Below, in pieces: positions 1-8,621 of a stretch of DNA of 29,863 nucleotides. Positions within the stretch are counted from its first letter, which is position 1. Every line of letters begins with the position of its first letter. The translations under genes were made by a program, and so were the position numbers. Source of the stretch: Bacteroidales bacterium UBA4243 (GTDB lineage: Bacteria > Bacteroidota > Bacteroidia > Bacteroidales > F082); assembly GCA_002396205.1 (NCBI GenBank), contig DGXB01000053.1, positions 1-29,863 on the forward strand, in the 5' to 3' direction. The notes beneath the pieces are model-generated. The model worked only from the letters and a program-made list of their open reading frames with translations, ran no database searches and was not told where the DNA came from.

Positions 1-1428
1 TTTCCCGTAGTGGACGTAGGTCATGTTGTTAGGCGAAATCAGATTATCGGCATTGAGCGAGGTCCGTTCGGTTTCGCCCACATAGACCCAGATGCCCGCG
101 CCCATCCACGTCTGTGCGTCGCAGTAGAAGGTCAGGCGGTTGATGGTGCCGTATTTCATCGCCGTCAGCTGCGCGGCGGGGATGATGAACTCGCTCTTGG
201 TGCTGCCGAGGTCGGCGTAGGCCAACGGCACGGGCACGTCGCCTAGGGCACCGCCTTGTCCCACGGTCAGGCTTTGTGTGTAGGTCGGCGTGAAGCAGCA
301 CACGTTGCTCCAAGCGCTATGATAGTTGCCCGAAGTGGCACGGATGTAGGCGTAATAGGTTTGCTCGGTTGTGAGATTGGTCAGGGTGAAGGGCTTCTCG
401 GTCACGTTGATTGGCGAGGCGTTGTTAGGGTTGAAGTCGGGCATGGTTGAGGTCACGATTTGCCACGAGGTCTCGTCGTCGCCGTTGACCCAGGTGACGG
501 TGGCAGTGTTGGCGGTCACGTTGGTTGGATAGAAGTCGTGCGGCGCAGGAAACACGCTGCCGAAGCTGCGCGGCCCGCTCCAGTCGCTATAATGACTGGC
601 ATCGCACTTGGCACGGACGTAGGCGTAGTAGGTCACGTCGGGTTCAATGCCAAGGGAGTAGGTGGGTTGTTCGACCGTAATGGGGTTCGCCGTGCCAGGG
701 TCGAAGTCGGGATTGGTGGAATACACCAATTGCCATTCGGTTTCCTCGCCGCCGGCAGTCCAAGTGAGGGTGGCGGAGGTGAGGGTCGTTTCGGTGCAGG
801 TTATCCCGTAGGGCATCGGGCACACGAAGCCGTCTGTATAGGTGAAGGTCATTTTGGGGAGGAATATCTCGGTCATGTAATTAAGGCTGTTACCGTACAA
901 AAATGAATATAGCGAGGCGTTGTTTGTGGTTTGCACGCCATACCATTGGTTAGACCTCGCATAAGTCGACAACTCGGTCTCTTCAAAGGCCACCAACAGA
1001 TTGTTGCCTGTATAGCTGAATGGCGTTGTCAAGGCGACTGTCATCGTTTTGTCGGAAGCGACCGACAAACTGCCGCTATAAACCACATAATTCGACAATG
1101 AATTCCAGTCAACCGGTGAGTTAAAGGTCATATTCGTCTGGGTGGTTTCCATGAGATACACCTTGAAACTTGCGTTGGGGTAGGTAATATTAGCCAAATT
1201 GGAATAAAACGTCAATTGGGTAATCTGCGCACCTTGCAAACCAGCCAAATCAGCGGCAGGGATAATGAACTGGCTCTTGACGTTATAGGAGTTTGAGTTA
1301 TACCCATTAACCGGCACATACAGATTCGTTTGGGTTCCATCATTAATGGTCAGCGTCTCTTGCCCCCACATCGCCCAAGGCACGGCGAAGAGCGACAACA
1401 TAAGGATTAGTAAAGTCTTGGCATTCAT
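1..1428 (-). CDS. Secreted fibronectin type III adhesin-like protein, 3' end outside window
   Basis: The frame is open from an ATG at 1428 to the left edge, at least 476 residues, with the C terminus missing. It starts with a signal peptide (MNAKTLLILMLSLF, cleavage probably after the WGQ near residue 23). Residues about 23-210 form a beta-rich domain with the words QFIIPAADL and ITQLTFYSN. Two fibronectin III-like domains follow, about 211-300 and 301-390, each with a YYAYVRA or YYAYIRA strand. Near the left edge a second copy of the first domain begins (EFIIPAAQL, INRLTFYCD). This alternation is typical of Bacteroidota cell-surface proteins exported by T9SS, but the sorting domain that would prove it is off the window. 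It shares its upstream block with the gene starting at 7444. The substrate or partner is unknown. The reading frame is sure; adhesin is a family-level guess. Confidence 0.85.
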   Translation of the reverse strand, partial: MNAKTLLILMLSLFAVPWAMWGQETLTINDGTQTNLYVPVNGYNSNSYNVKSQFIIPAADLAGLQGAQITQLTFYSNLANITYPNASFKVYLMETTQTNMTFNSPVDWNSLSNYVVYSGSLSVASDKTMTVALTTPFSYTGNNLLVAFEETELSTYARSNQWYGVQTTNNASLYSFLYGNSLNYMTEIFLPKMTFTYTDGFVCPMPYGITCTETTLTSATLTWTAGGEETEWQLVYSTNPDFDPGTANPITVEQPTYSLGIEPDVTYYAYVRAKCDASHYSDWSGPRSFGSVFPAPHDFYPTNVTANTATVTWVNGDDETSWQIVTSTMPDFNPNNASPINVTEKPFTLTNLTTEQTYYAYIRATSGNYHSAWSNVCCFTPTYTQSLTVGQGGALGDVPVPLAYADLGSTKSEFIIPAAQLTAMKYGTINRLTFYCDAQTWMGAGIWVYVGETERTSLNADNLISPNNMTYVHYGK

Positions 1429-1488
1429 TTATTTAAAGTTTTAAAATTCATAATTCAAAATTCAAGATTCAAAGATTTCATCATTGAC

Positions 1489-1514
1489 GGGTGGCTTTTG
1501 GCTATCAGCCATCC
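1489..1514. repeat. Small hairpin in adhesin leader
   Basis: GGGTGGCT (1489-1496) pairs with AGCCATCC (1507-1514) with one G-T wobble, and an inner GGCT/AGCC overlaps the loop. It lies between the -7 box and the ATG of the 1-1428 gene, so it would be in the mRNA leader. The word GGCTATCAGCCAT resembles the arms of the larger palindromes at 1999-2088 and 12792-12895, so it may be a degenerate relative. Function unknown. Confidence 0.4.
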
Positions 1515-1612
1515 GCCAAGGCACACTTCATCGGTGCAAAAATAAATCGAAAAACTGGGATGGGATAAGGAGAAAACTCCTGAATTTTGGGGCTGAAGCG
1601 AAAAAAAGGCCG
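1515..1612 (-). promoter_or_regulatory. Shared adhesin promoter block, copy 1
   Basis: This block aligns without gaps over most of its length with 7548-7645, and each copy stands upstream of a minus-strand surface-protein gene. On the minus strand it has a -7 box TATTTTTG at 1544-1537, a perfect fit to the Bacteroidota TAnnTTTG. Upstream of the box is a palindrome AGGAG-AAAA-CTCCT (1568-1581) inside a 27-base stretch identical in both copies (1565-1591). No good -33 TTTG is seen at the usual distance, so the palindrome may be bound by an activator. That last point is inference. The downstream flank, which becomes the start of the leader, is also conserved. Confidence 0.65.
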
Positions 1613-1633
1613 GCAGCCTGCGCCACCGACCTT
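1601..1633 (-). terminator. Intrinsic terminator of the small membrane-tail gene
   Basis: On the minus strand a 12-pair stem (1633-1622 with 1617-1606, some G-T pairs) closes a 4-base loop and is followed by a run of T (1607-1601). It lies 33 bases past the stop codon of the 1666-1929 gene and its T run abuts the shared promoter block of the next gene, so it separates the two transcripts. Confidence 0.8.
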
Positions 1634-1665
1634 CCAGGAAAAAGATTATGAAAAGGAAACATTTT

Positions 1666-1929
1666 TCATTCCTTACGACGTTTGCCCACTAAGTAAGCCC
1701 CGCCGAGGAGGGCCAGCACCACGATGCCGCTGCCGATGGGGCTGGTGGCGTCTTGGTTGTTCTGCAAGCCGTGAGTAGGCAATGCAGGCATGGCGTCGCG
1801 GTTGGCATATTCCATCTCTTCGGTGCTGGCACCACGTTGGAAGAGGCCGCCGCCTTGGTTGTTGTTGTCGGCGAGCGTCGTCAGGGCAAGGCCGAGGAGG
1901 ATTGCTGTTGTCAGTGTTAGTTTCTTCAT
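1666..1929 (-). CDS. Small protein with signal peptide and C-terminal membrane/sorting-like tail
   Basis: The protein has 87 residues. Residues 1-20 are a signal peptide (MKKLTLTTAILLGLALTTLA). A polar middle rich in N, Q and G follows. The C terminus has a short P-I-G-S-G motif (about 64-68), a hydrophobic stretch (IVVLALLGGAYLVG) and a basic end KRRKE. This three-part tail resembles the PID-CTERM-like tails reported on small Bacteroidota proteins, in which the helix and basic end are thought to act as a sorting or anchoring signal. That assignment is by pattern from memory. It lies downstream of the giant adhesin gene with a large palindrome between them and no visible promoter of its own, so it is probably cotranscribed with that gene. 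A strong terminator follows. The function is not known. Confidence 0.75.
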   Translation of the reverse strand: MKKLTLTTAILLGLALTTLADNNNQGGGLFQRGASTEEMEYANRDAMPALPTHGLQNNQDATSPIGSGIVVLALLGGAYLVGKRRKE

Positions 1930-1998
1930 CGTAATTTGGATTTTATGTTGTTTTATTGTTTTGACTTTCGTTTTTCTGTTTGGCTGACTATGGCTCCT

Positions 1999-2088
1999 GA
2001 CTATGGCCTATGGCTCGCTTCACCCAAGGCATGGATTTCATGCCCTTGAACAAAGCGAGCCATCGGCCATCAGCCATAGGCTATAGTC
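1999..2088. repeat. Large intergenic palindrome A, starting at a stop codon
   Basis: The outer arms 1999-2014 and 2073-2088 match in 15 of 16 positions (GACTATGGCCTATGGC type). The middle arms GGCTCGCTT (2012-2020) and AAGCGAGCC (2053-2061) pair perfectly. An inner arm pairs CAAGG and CATG with their complements. The right edge overlaps the TGA stop of the 2087-7444 gene, so on the minus strand the palindrome begins with the stop codon. No T run follows, so it is not a standard terminator. It shares words and layout with 12792-12895. It could stabilise mRNA 3' ends, attenuate read-through, or be a REP-like mobile unit. Confidence 0.8.
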
Positions 2089-5000
2089 ATCTCACCACCA
2101 CCTTCTGCACCTTCACATCGTTACCATTCAAGAGACGGATGAGGTAGAGCCCGGCGGGCTGGTGGATGCTGGTCTGCACCGAGCCTTCAATCTGCTCGCT
2201 GCTGAGGATGCGCCCGTTGAGGTCGATGACTTGCAGCGTGGCGCGGCCTTCGTTGAGGATGATCCAGTTGCCGTTGTTGTTGAAGGCAAAGGTCTCACTG
2301 TCGCCGTTTGCGTCCTCGCTAACGGAAGCGAACACCACCTTGAAGCGCGAAGCGTAGTCAGTGGTGCGAGCCTCAAACGTGTAACTTGGGGTGGCCAAAA
2401 GATTGGTCTCAGCTCCCGTGAGGTTGTCGATGAGGTGCAAGTAGCCGAACTCAACGTTCTCGTTGCTGAAGCTCAGCGTGTAGGTGCCGTTCTTTTCGGC
2501 CTTGAAGCTGAGGGGCAGTTCGCCCACCTGTCCGGCGTTGACCACAGCGTAGTCCTTGCCCTCGACAGGCATGTAGACCTTCGAGCTGCCTTCGCGGAAG
2601 CTGAGTTTCTCAAGGGTGTTGCCTTCGTCGAAGCGGATGATGGCGTTGTCTAAGGTCGTTGAGCCTGTCGAAACGCCGTCCCTACGAGCTGCCACTTGGC
2701 TGAGCACGAGGTTGAGGCATCTCACGCCCTTGCTGGGTGCCGTTCTGCTGAGGACCACGCTCTCGCCTCTGACGTTATTCTGTATGAAGAAGCCTTCCAT
2801 AGGCTTGATGACGCTCGTGACGGCTTCAAAGCCTGTTCCTTCGGCATTCATGCGATAGAAGGCCATGGTCTGCGAATTGGAACTGAGGTAAGCATTGCAA
2901 GTAAATGTGTTGCCACAAAGTTTCCATCCATTGAATGAATACTCCTCATTCTCATAATAGTTGTAATTGAAAATTTCGTCAGGTTGCTTGTTGTCCATGA
3001 CAGGGCCAGTGACACTAATCATCACATCGGTGGCATTGGCATAGAGGTAACCCGTTTCCCAATCCATCTTGAAGTTCGTCGGGTCAGCCTTGTAGTTTCT
3101 CCATTCGAGGCCATCGGAAGCGGCAGGATCGAAGGCATAGAGGTCGTAGTCGCTCTCCGTAGTGACGATGCCGTTGGCAGGATTGTACTGTCCAGCCCAT
3201 TGGACAGGCGATGAAATCAGGTAGTATTGATCCTTCGTGCCAGCGTATCCGATGATGTTCTTCTTCACCGTGATGACGTCGGGTTGGTCAATCTCGGTGT
3301 TGAGCCTCAGTTGGTTGCCGTCTTCGAGGGTAAGGGTGGGCTTGGGCGTGCCTTCAAACGTGATGCTGTTGGCATTGGCGATGATGTGGTTGCCCAAAGC
3401 ATCAGAAATGACCACATCGTGACGGATGATGACATCTTGCAATGGGTTGCCATCGAATGAACCCGGCATACCATTAGGCACCCAGTTGTTGGGGTTGCTC
3501 CATTGGTCGCCGACTTGTTCGGCAGTGAAGTTCCCGAAGGCCTGTCCACCGACGAACACCTTCGTGTAAGCATCCAAGGTCTTGAAGGTGATTGGCTCAC
3601 TCCACACCTCAGGATTGGAGCAAGCGCTACTCACTAGCACCTCATATTCGGTGCCAGCGTTGAGATCCGGAATGGTAAGGGTTGTTGCTTCCACTTGATA
3701 TACATATGCGCCACCTTGGGCATACTGCGTGCCAATCTTCACGTTGTCGATGTGCAGGTTGTTGTCAGCATTGCTTACGGTGGATTCGCCGTAGAAGGCG
3801 ATGCGCACATCACAATTAACATAATTAGACAGGTCGATGCTCACCAGCTCACCTGTGGCGGTGTGAGCGATATTATTGTAGACATATTGCGAACCAGAGT
3901 TGTTCCACTCACGCAGGATTTCCCAACTCTGACCATCGTTGACGGTAATCAGCACGACGAATCTGTCGTCGGTGCCAGTGGTTTGGGGCGAAGACACGTT
4001 GCCGCTATATGCAGTCAAGGCCAAGTCGAAAGTGAAGGTATCGGATGTCTTAACAGTGTGTCTCGGTGTGATGAGCCAGCTCTTGCAACTTGTATTCCAA
4101 ACCTCAAGATAGGCGTGACTATCAAACACACCGTTTTTCGTTCCAAAATGCCAATAAGGAGATTCCTCGCGACCCAATTCACCGCCATTTATAATATCGG
4201 ACAGCAAACCTGTCTTTACTTCCCAACGATCAGGAGCAAAGAGTTCATCATCGAACTGTTCATTGACGCCAACCACTTGTGCGGTCCTGTACCATCTCAC
4301 GTAGTAGCTTTCCACATCCTCGGAGCCGGTCCAACTGAGGTCGGCGGTGTTTTGGGTGAGGTTGCTGGCAACCAAATTGGTGGGCACGGGGCAAGCATCG
4401 AGGGTGGTGAAGATGATCGTATTGCTCACGTCACTCAAGCTGCCCTCGCCGCAGTTGCCACGCACTCTCGCGTAATACGTCGTTAGGGGTTCCAAATTTT
4501 CGATGACAAAGTTCCAATTTTGGGTGGCATCAACAGTATATACGGGAGCAAAGAATTGGTTCGATTTGGAGTATTCCACAACCCAAGCGTTTTGTTGGAA
4601 ATCGATAAGTTGCCAACTCAGGGTGGCCGTTCTAGAAGACAAGCCGACGCAGTCCAACGTACCCGTGGGGAAGCAGGACGGGCCCGTCGTCACGACCACA
4701 TCATCAATGCCAAGATAGTAATTGTCGTACAGTCCACCGACGTACTTGAACGCCATGAAGCTACCCTGCGGTGCATTGGGGAAATAGGCTGTCTTTTCGG
4801 TCCTCGTGGTCGTTTGTGGGCAAGCTAACGTTTGCACGAAGGTGCTGGCATTGCTTGGGTCGGTCATGTAGCCGACGTAAAGCGTGCCATTGTTTTCATT
4901 GACATTTTCATTACAGTAGGTGAAGGTAAGCTGGTATTCAGCAATGTCTTGCACGAACTCAGGCAGGATGGCATAGAGCGGGGTCGTGCTGCTCGACTTG

Positions 5001-7444
5001 AAGAACAAGCAGTTGCCCGAAACGGCGTATTCTGAATTAGAACTGAGGAACGCCTGAGGATAACCTTCGGCGGATTCACTACGATTGAGGAACTGCCAGC
5101 AGTGAGGAAGGTCGACATCGGGATAGCCCGTTGGCGTATCATACTCGTTTGTAGAGACATTGGTAAAGTTATTGAAATCCTCTCTATAGCCGTTGATCAA
5201 GGACATAGGACCGCAGAGGGTGCGGAACTCCACGTAGGTGTAATCGCTGTAGCCGTCATTGCCGCAATCCTTGCGGAGATAGAAGCGGACGACCTCGTTG
5301 GGTGTGAAAGCGTTCGACCATCCCACCGTGTTGTTTGGGGTAGAGGTCCAAGACTGGTCTACTGCAGGTTCGAAACCTTCGCACGGATCCGAGATGGTGA
5401 AGTATTCGAATGTGGCACCCTCTTCGGCATTCCAGATGAAGCTGGCACCCGTGGAAGTGATGCTGCTCTCTACCACTTGCAAGCCCGTGGGTGCAGGGCA
5501 GGCTTCCGGCGTGGTGAAGGTGATATAGATAGGCTCGCTTTGATCACTTTCGCTGCAGTATTTGCGGAGCCACACACCATAAGTCGTTTCAGGCGACAAG
5601 GTATTCCATATTGAGTAGTTATAGCTAGTGGGCTGTACATTCCAATTCGTAGGAGGATTGGTAGGATCGAAAGGATACGTAGGCTGACCTCCAGGCATAA
5701 GAGGTTGGAACATTGCGCCTTCTTCGGCATCCCATTCGATTCTGACGCTACGAGCGGTAAGTTCTGCAACATGTAGGCCAGTAGGTCTCGAGCATGTTGG
5801 AATCACGATGTCGTCGATATAGACGCCATTGGTAATTCTGTCCGAATCGGCAGCGTCAATCATGAAGGCAATGTACTGGTCGGTAGTGTTAGCCGGGATG
5901 GCATAGATATACCTCTGGTAGGAAGTGGTCAATGCTTGTTCTGTAATCTCCGTGAAAGTGGAGGCATCAGTTGGGTCAGTCATCGTGCCAATCTTGAAGG
6001 TGCTCGCCTCACTATGACCTTTGGCCCATAATGTGACTTCTATGCCACCGAGGTCATCCATCCTAGGCATGATGGCATACTGAGGTTGCGGGTCCTGGTT
6101 AGTCATATCTGAATAAGCCGAATAGATGAACAGGCAATTGTAACCGGAATAGGCATTATTGCCGTAGTTAAAAATGGTAGGAAATGCCATATTGCTGCTG
6201 TAAGTAGTCGTATTGATGGCATTCCAGCAACTCGGCAAGATGCGGGTTGATGGATTCCAAGCCTCAGGAACCGTATATCCATCAAAGTATTCTGAATAGC
6301 CCAAGGCAGTGATGGCCTCACAAGGCGTGTGGAATTCGACAGATACAGGATCACTGTAGTCATTCCCCTCGCACACTTTTCGCAAATAGAAGACATTGTC
6401 GGTACCAGGGTTGAAAGAAACGGCGTAAGTATAAGGACCATTATAGGTTCCCCCATTTCCATCGTGAATGAAGTCTGCCTCATTGTAAGTATAAGGAAGT
6501 GCGCGCATAAAGTATTCGAACTCCTCACCCGCTTCGGCATCCCAAGCGAAAGTGGCACCCGTTGAGGTTATACCGCTCACAGTAAGGCCCGTAGGCGGCA
6601 GACAGGTGGGAGCGGGCGTGGTGAACGAGGCCACATTGCTCCAATTGCTATAAGTCAAATTGTTGAGGGCCGAACTACCATACACCGACCTGACCCTCGC
6701 ATAATAGCCAGTCTCTGAAGATAAACCAGTCAATGTGACCGATTGGGTTGATGTCGAAACCGTTTGGGCATTGCTGAAGCTGGCGTTATCGGCATATTGC
6801 ACCTGATAGCTTTCCGCATTACCCAAAAGCGACCACGACAAATAGGCTGACGAACCCGTCACATTTGAAGCGGAAAGGCTATTGGAGTCTTTCGTGCTAA
6901 ATGTGACCTGGACATCATCGATGAACCAAAGGGCATCAGCGGTATTTCCCGTATATTGGATTACCATGCTGCTAAAAGGGGCTATACCGGAGCGATTATA
7001 GTTTACAGTTACAGAAGTGTATTGGCTCCCTTGATAATCGGCCGGATTAAAAGCTTGCAATGATTGAAAACTGCCACTTCGATTAAGATAACCGACTTGT
7101 AACACGCTGCCCGAAGTGTGGGATGCCCGAAGTTTGAATGTCAATTTCAAAACTCGTAAATTACTGGAGAAAGAAGGCAATTCTGCTGTTACTATTCGAG
7201 TAGTCGAACTAACAACACTGTTTCTTCCGATCCTCAAATACTTTCCCGAACTAGTGCCAATCACTTCGCAAACCGTATTAATGCCAGGGGTCACCGTCCA
7301 GTCAGTAGGGGTTACGCCCATACCAATGCCAACATTGGTGTAAGACTCGAAATTCTCAAGATACGGGATAACCGTTTGTGCGTGTACTGCCAGCGGCACC
7401 ACCAGTGCCAGCAGCAGCATCATAAGTAAATGTTTACTTTTCAT
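2087..7444 (-). CDS. Giant modular T9SS-secreted surface protein with FN3 and jelly-roll domains
   Basis: The protein has 1785 residues. Residues 1-23 are a signal peptide ending VHAQ. Jelly-roll (MAM/cleaved-adhesin-like) domains lie at about 24-185, 376-550 and 746-920, each ending in an IDDV-type strand. Fibronectin III-like domains lie at about 186-276, 280-375, 551-645, 650-742 and 923-1014. A sixth FN3 (1018-1290) is split by a fourth jelly-roll domain at about 1057-1240. A passenger-like region with no recognised fold covers 1295-1700. Residues 1709-1785 are a T9SS type A sorting domain (VIDLNGRILS, PAGLYLIRL, end KVVVR), predicting export across the outer membrane and attachment to the surface. 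An adhesin or glycan-binding role is family inference, since no catalytic motif was seen. Transcription probably starts in the shared block at 7548-7645. The TGA stop is part of palindrome A. Confidence 0.9.
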   Translation of the reverse strand: MKSKHLLMMLLLALVVPLAVHAQTVIPYLENFESYTNVGIGMGVTPTDWTVTPGINTVCEVIGTSSGKYLRIGRNSVVSSTTRIVTAELPSFSSNLRVLKLTFKLRASHTSGSVLQVGYLNRSGSFQSLQAFNPADYQGSQYTSVTVNYNRSGIAPFSSMVIQYTGNTADALWFIDDVQVTFSTKDSNSLSASNVTGSSAYLSWSLLGNAESYQVQYADNASFSNAQTVSTSTQSVTLTGLSSETGYYARVRSVYGSSALNNLTYSNWSNVASFTTPAPTCLPPTGLTVSGITSTGATFAWDAEAGEEFEYFMRALPYTYNEADFIHDGNGGTYNGPYTYAVSFNPGTDNVFYLRKVCEGNDYSDPVSVEFHTPCEAITALGYSEYFDGYTVPEAWNPSTRILPSCWNAINTTTYSSNMAFPTIFNYGNNAYSGYNCLFIYSAYSDMTNQDPQPQYAIMPRMDDLGGIEVTLWAKGHSEASTFKIGTMTDPTDASTFTEITEQALTTSYQRYIYAIPANTTDQYIAFMIDAADSDRITNGVYIDDIVIPTCSRPTGLHVAELTARSVRIEWDAEEGAMFQPLMPGGQPTYPFDPTNPPTNWNVQPTSYNYSIWNTLSPETTYGVWLRKYCSESDQSEPIYITFTTPEACPAPTGLQVVESSITSTGASFIWNAEEGATFEYFTISDPCEGFEPAVDQSWTSTPNNTVGWSNAFTPNEVVRFYLRKDCGNDGYSDYTYVEFRTLCGPMSLINGYREDFNNFTNVSTNEYDTPTGYPDVDLPHCWQFLNRSESAEGYPQAFLSSNSEYAVSGNCLFFKSSSTTPLYAILPEFVQDIAEYQLTFTYCNENVNENNGTLYVGYMTDPSNASTFVQTLACPQTTTRTEKTAYFPNAPQGSFMAFKYVGGLYDNYYLGIDDVVVTTGPSCFPTGTLDCVGLSSRTATLSWQLIDFQQNAWVVEYSKSNQFFAPVYTVDATQNWNFVIENLEPLTTYYARVRGNCGEGSLSDVSNTIIFTTLDACPVPTNLVASNLTQNTADLSWTGSEDVESYYVRWYRTAQVVGVNEQFDDELFAPDRWEVKTGLLSDIINGGELGREESPYWHFGTKNGVFDSHAYLEVWNTSCKSWLITPRHTVKTSDTFTFDLALTAYSGNVSSPQTTGTDDRFVVLITVNDGQSWEILREWNNSGSQYVYNNIAHTATGELVSIDLSNYVNCDVRIAFYGESTVSNADNNLHIDNVKIGTQYAQGGAYVYQVEATTLTIPDLNAGTEYEVLVSSACSNPEVWSEPITFKTLDAYTKVFVGGQAFGNFTAEQVGDQWSNPNNWVPNGMPGSFDGNPLQDVIIRHDVVISDALGNHIIANANSITFEGTPKPTLTLEDGNQLRLNTEIDQPDVITVKKNIIGYAGTKDQYYLISSPVQWAGQYNPANGIVTTESDYDLYAFDPAASDGLEWRNYKADPTNFKMDWETGYLYANATDVMISVTGPVMDNKQPDEIFNYNYYENEEYSFNGWKLCGNTFTCNAYLSSNSQTMAFYRMNAEGTGFEAVTSVIKPMEGFFIQNNVRGESVVLSRTAPSKGVRCLNLVLSQVAARRDGVSTGSTTLDNAIIRFDEGNTLEKLSFREGSSKVYMPVEGKDYAVVNAGQVGELPLSFKAEKNGTYTLSFSNENVEFGYLHLIDNLTGAETNLLATPSYTFEARTTDYASRFKVVFASVSEDANGDSETFAFNNNGNWIILNEGRATLQVIDLNGRILSSEQIEGSVQTSIHQPAGLYLIRLLNGNDVKVQKVVVR

Positions 7445-7500
7445 AGTGTTTTGTGTTTTTAGTGAATGATATTGTTAATTGTTTGAATTTCAATGTATTT

Positions 7501-7534
7501 GACTACGAGATTGCGGGACTGCGGGACGCGAGAC
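7501..7534. repeat. Word-repeat fragment in giant adhesin leader
   Basis: The stretch is made of repeated short words: GCGGGAC occurs twice in tandem-like order and CGAGA occurs on both flanks. It lies between the promoter block and the ATG at 7444, so it would be in the mRNA leader. It has no matching second arm and looks like half of a palindromic element of the same style as those at 1999, 12792 and 23243, with different words. Function unknown. Confidence 0.4.
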
Positions 7535-7547
7535 GGCGCAGCCCTGA

Positions 7548-7645
7548 AGCCGAGGCACAATTCATCGGTGCAAAAATATAGGGAAAAATCCGGGTGGAAT
7601 AAGGAGAAAACTCCTGAATTTTGGGTTTGGCGGAAAAAAAAGCGC
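7548..7645 (-). promoter_or_regulatory. Shared adhesin promoter block, copy 2
   Basis: This is the second copy of the block at 1515-1612, in the same orientation. It carries the minus-strand -7 box TATTTTTG (7578-7571), the same AGGAG-AAAA-CTCCT palindrome and the same 27 identical bases (7599-7625). The predicted transcript would start close to 7564 and have a leader of about 120 bases before the ATG at 7444. The 7445-7763 stretch has no gene. Apart from this block it holds the word-repeat fragment at 7501-7534 and the plus-strand promoter-like site at 7666-7673. Confidence 0.65.
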
Positions 7646-7665
7646 TGTTTTTTGTGTGAAATGTG

Positions 7666-7742
7666 TAATTTTGCAGGTGGAAAAACTCAGAGAGCGAGCT
7701 AAAATCACCGGCCTTTCAGATATAGAAATCATGGAGCTTTGA
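7666..7742 (+). promoter_or_regulatory. Plus-strand -7 box followed by a 21-codon micro-frame
   Basis: TAATTTTG (7666-7673) fits TAnnTTTG on the plus strand. Just after it, a GTG at 7677 opens a frame that ends at a TGA at 7740-7742 and reads VEKLRERAKITGLSD and so on, which has the look of real protein-coding sequence. It may be the leftover 5' end of a gene whose body was lost when the DUF4143 remnant arrived or decayed. It could equally be chance. A -33 element at the right spacing is not clear. Confidence 0.25.
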
Positions 7743-7763
7743 CAGCTGAAACGTCTTCCAAAA

Positions 7764-8621
7764 CTACATCATCATCGGCGTGCTGGGACGGAAAAACATC
7801 ACGAAATAAACGGGAATGTACTCCTTGATGCCCTCGGTGCGAAACTCCCGCTCGTTCGACAACACCACGGCCCGCTTGATGTGGTAGTCGGGGTTGGCGA
7901 TGAACTTGTCCAAGGCCTTGTGGCGAGCGTAATCCTTGCCCGACTTCACCTCCACGGGCACAGCCGTGAGCCGGTCGTAGTCGTCAATCAAAAAGTCCAC
8001 CTCGCCCTTGCCCTTGTTGTCATAATAATAAAGGTGATAGCCGTGCGCCAGCAACTCCGACGCCACCACCGACTCATACACCGATCCGAGATTGATGCTC
8101 CGCTCGTCGTCGAGCACGGCGCGGATGTTATAGCGATAAAGGATGTTGGTCAGCAGCCCAACGTCGTTCAGATACAGCTTCATCAGGTTCTTCATCGTCG
8201 ACTCCACCAAAGGAAACCTTGGGTTGGAAATCGACTTCACCTCGATGGCCACACCCGACTGAATCAGATACTCGAACTCGTCGGCGTATGTGGCAAAAGT
8301 CTTGCCTCGCTTGCCCTCAATCTCATTGAACTGCACCCGCTTCTTCTTGTTTTCGAGATTGGATGGAATCAAATCATATATCCTCCTGATCTTCAACTTG
8401 TTTTCGGCATCATACTGGGCAGCATCCTCGCGATAGAGCTGCTGAATGGCATCATGCACACGACGCACTTCAACAATGTTGTTCGACGCAACAAACCGAT
8501 TGACGGCATCGGGAAGGCCACCCACAAGCAAATACTTCTTGAACAGGTCGAGAAAGACGCGGTGCATCGGTTCATCAAGGCTGCGATGGGCTTCAAAGGC
8601 TTCCTTTTCCAAGTTTTTCAT
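7764..8621 (-). pseudogene. DUF4143-type ATPase, C-terminal half only
   Basis: The 285 residues from ATG 8621 match the C-terminal half of the AAA_14/DUF4143 ATP-binding protein family. The region LLVGGLPDAVNRF (about 32-44) is the usual start of the DUF4143 part, and the segment DNKGKGEVDFLIDDYD followed by VPVEVKSGKDY (about 203-230) has the nuclease-like E-V-D-F and E-V-K-S-G pattern. Full-length family members have about 180-200 more residues at the N terminus with a Walker A P-loop. These are absent, and the space is taken by the response-regulator gene at 8663. The frame is open upstream of the ATG into the antisense of that gene, without ATPase motifs. A 14-base direct repeat sits at the break. 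Most likely a truncated remnant. A shortened protein that is still expressed cannot be excluded. Confidence 0.75.

Noticed and set aside
10..906. Several plus-strand open frames in the left region.
   Set aside because: They lie antisense to a clear adhesin gene, are rich in G, V, H and R, and show no domain.
1999..2088. Palindrome A as an intrinsic terminator.
   Set aside because: No T run follows on either strand, and the next gene has no promoter of its own.
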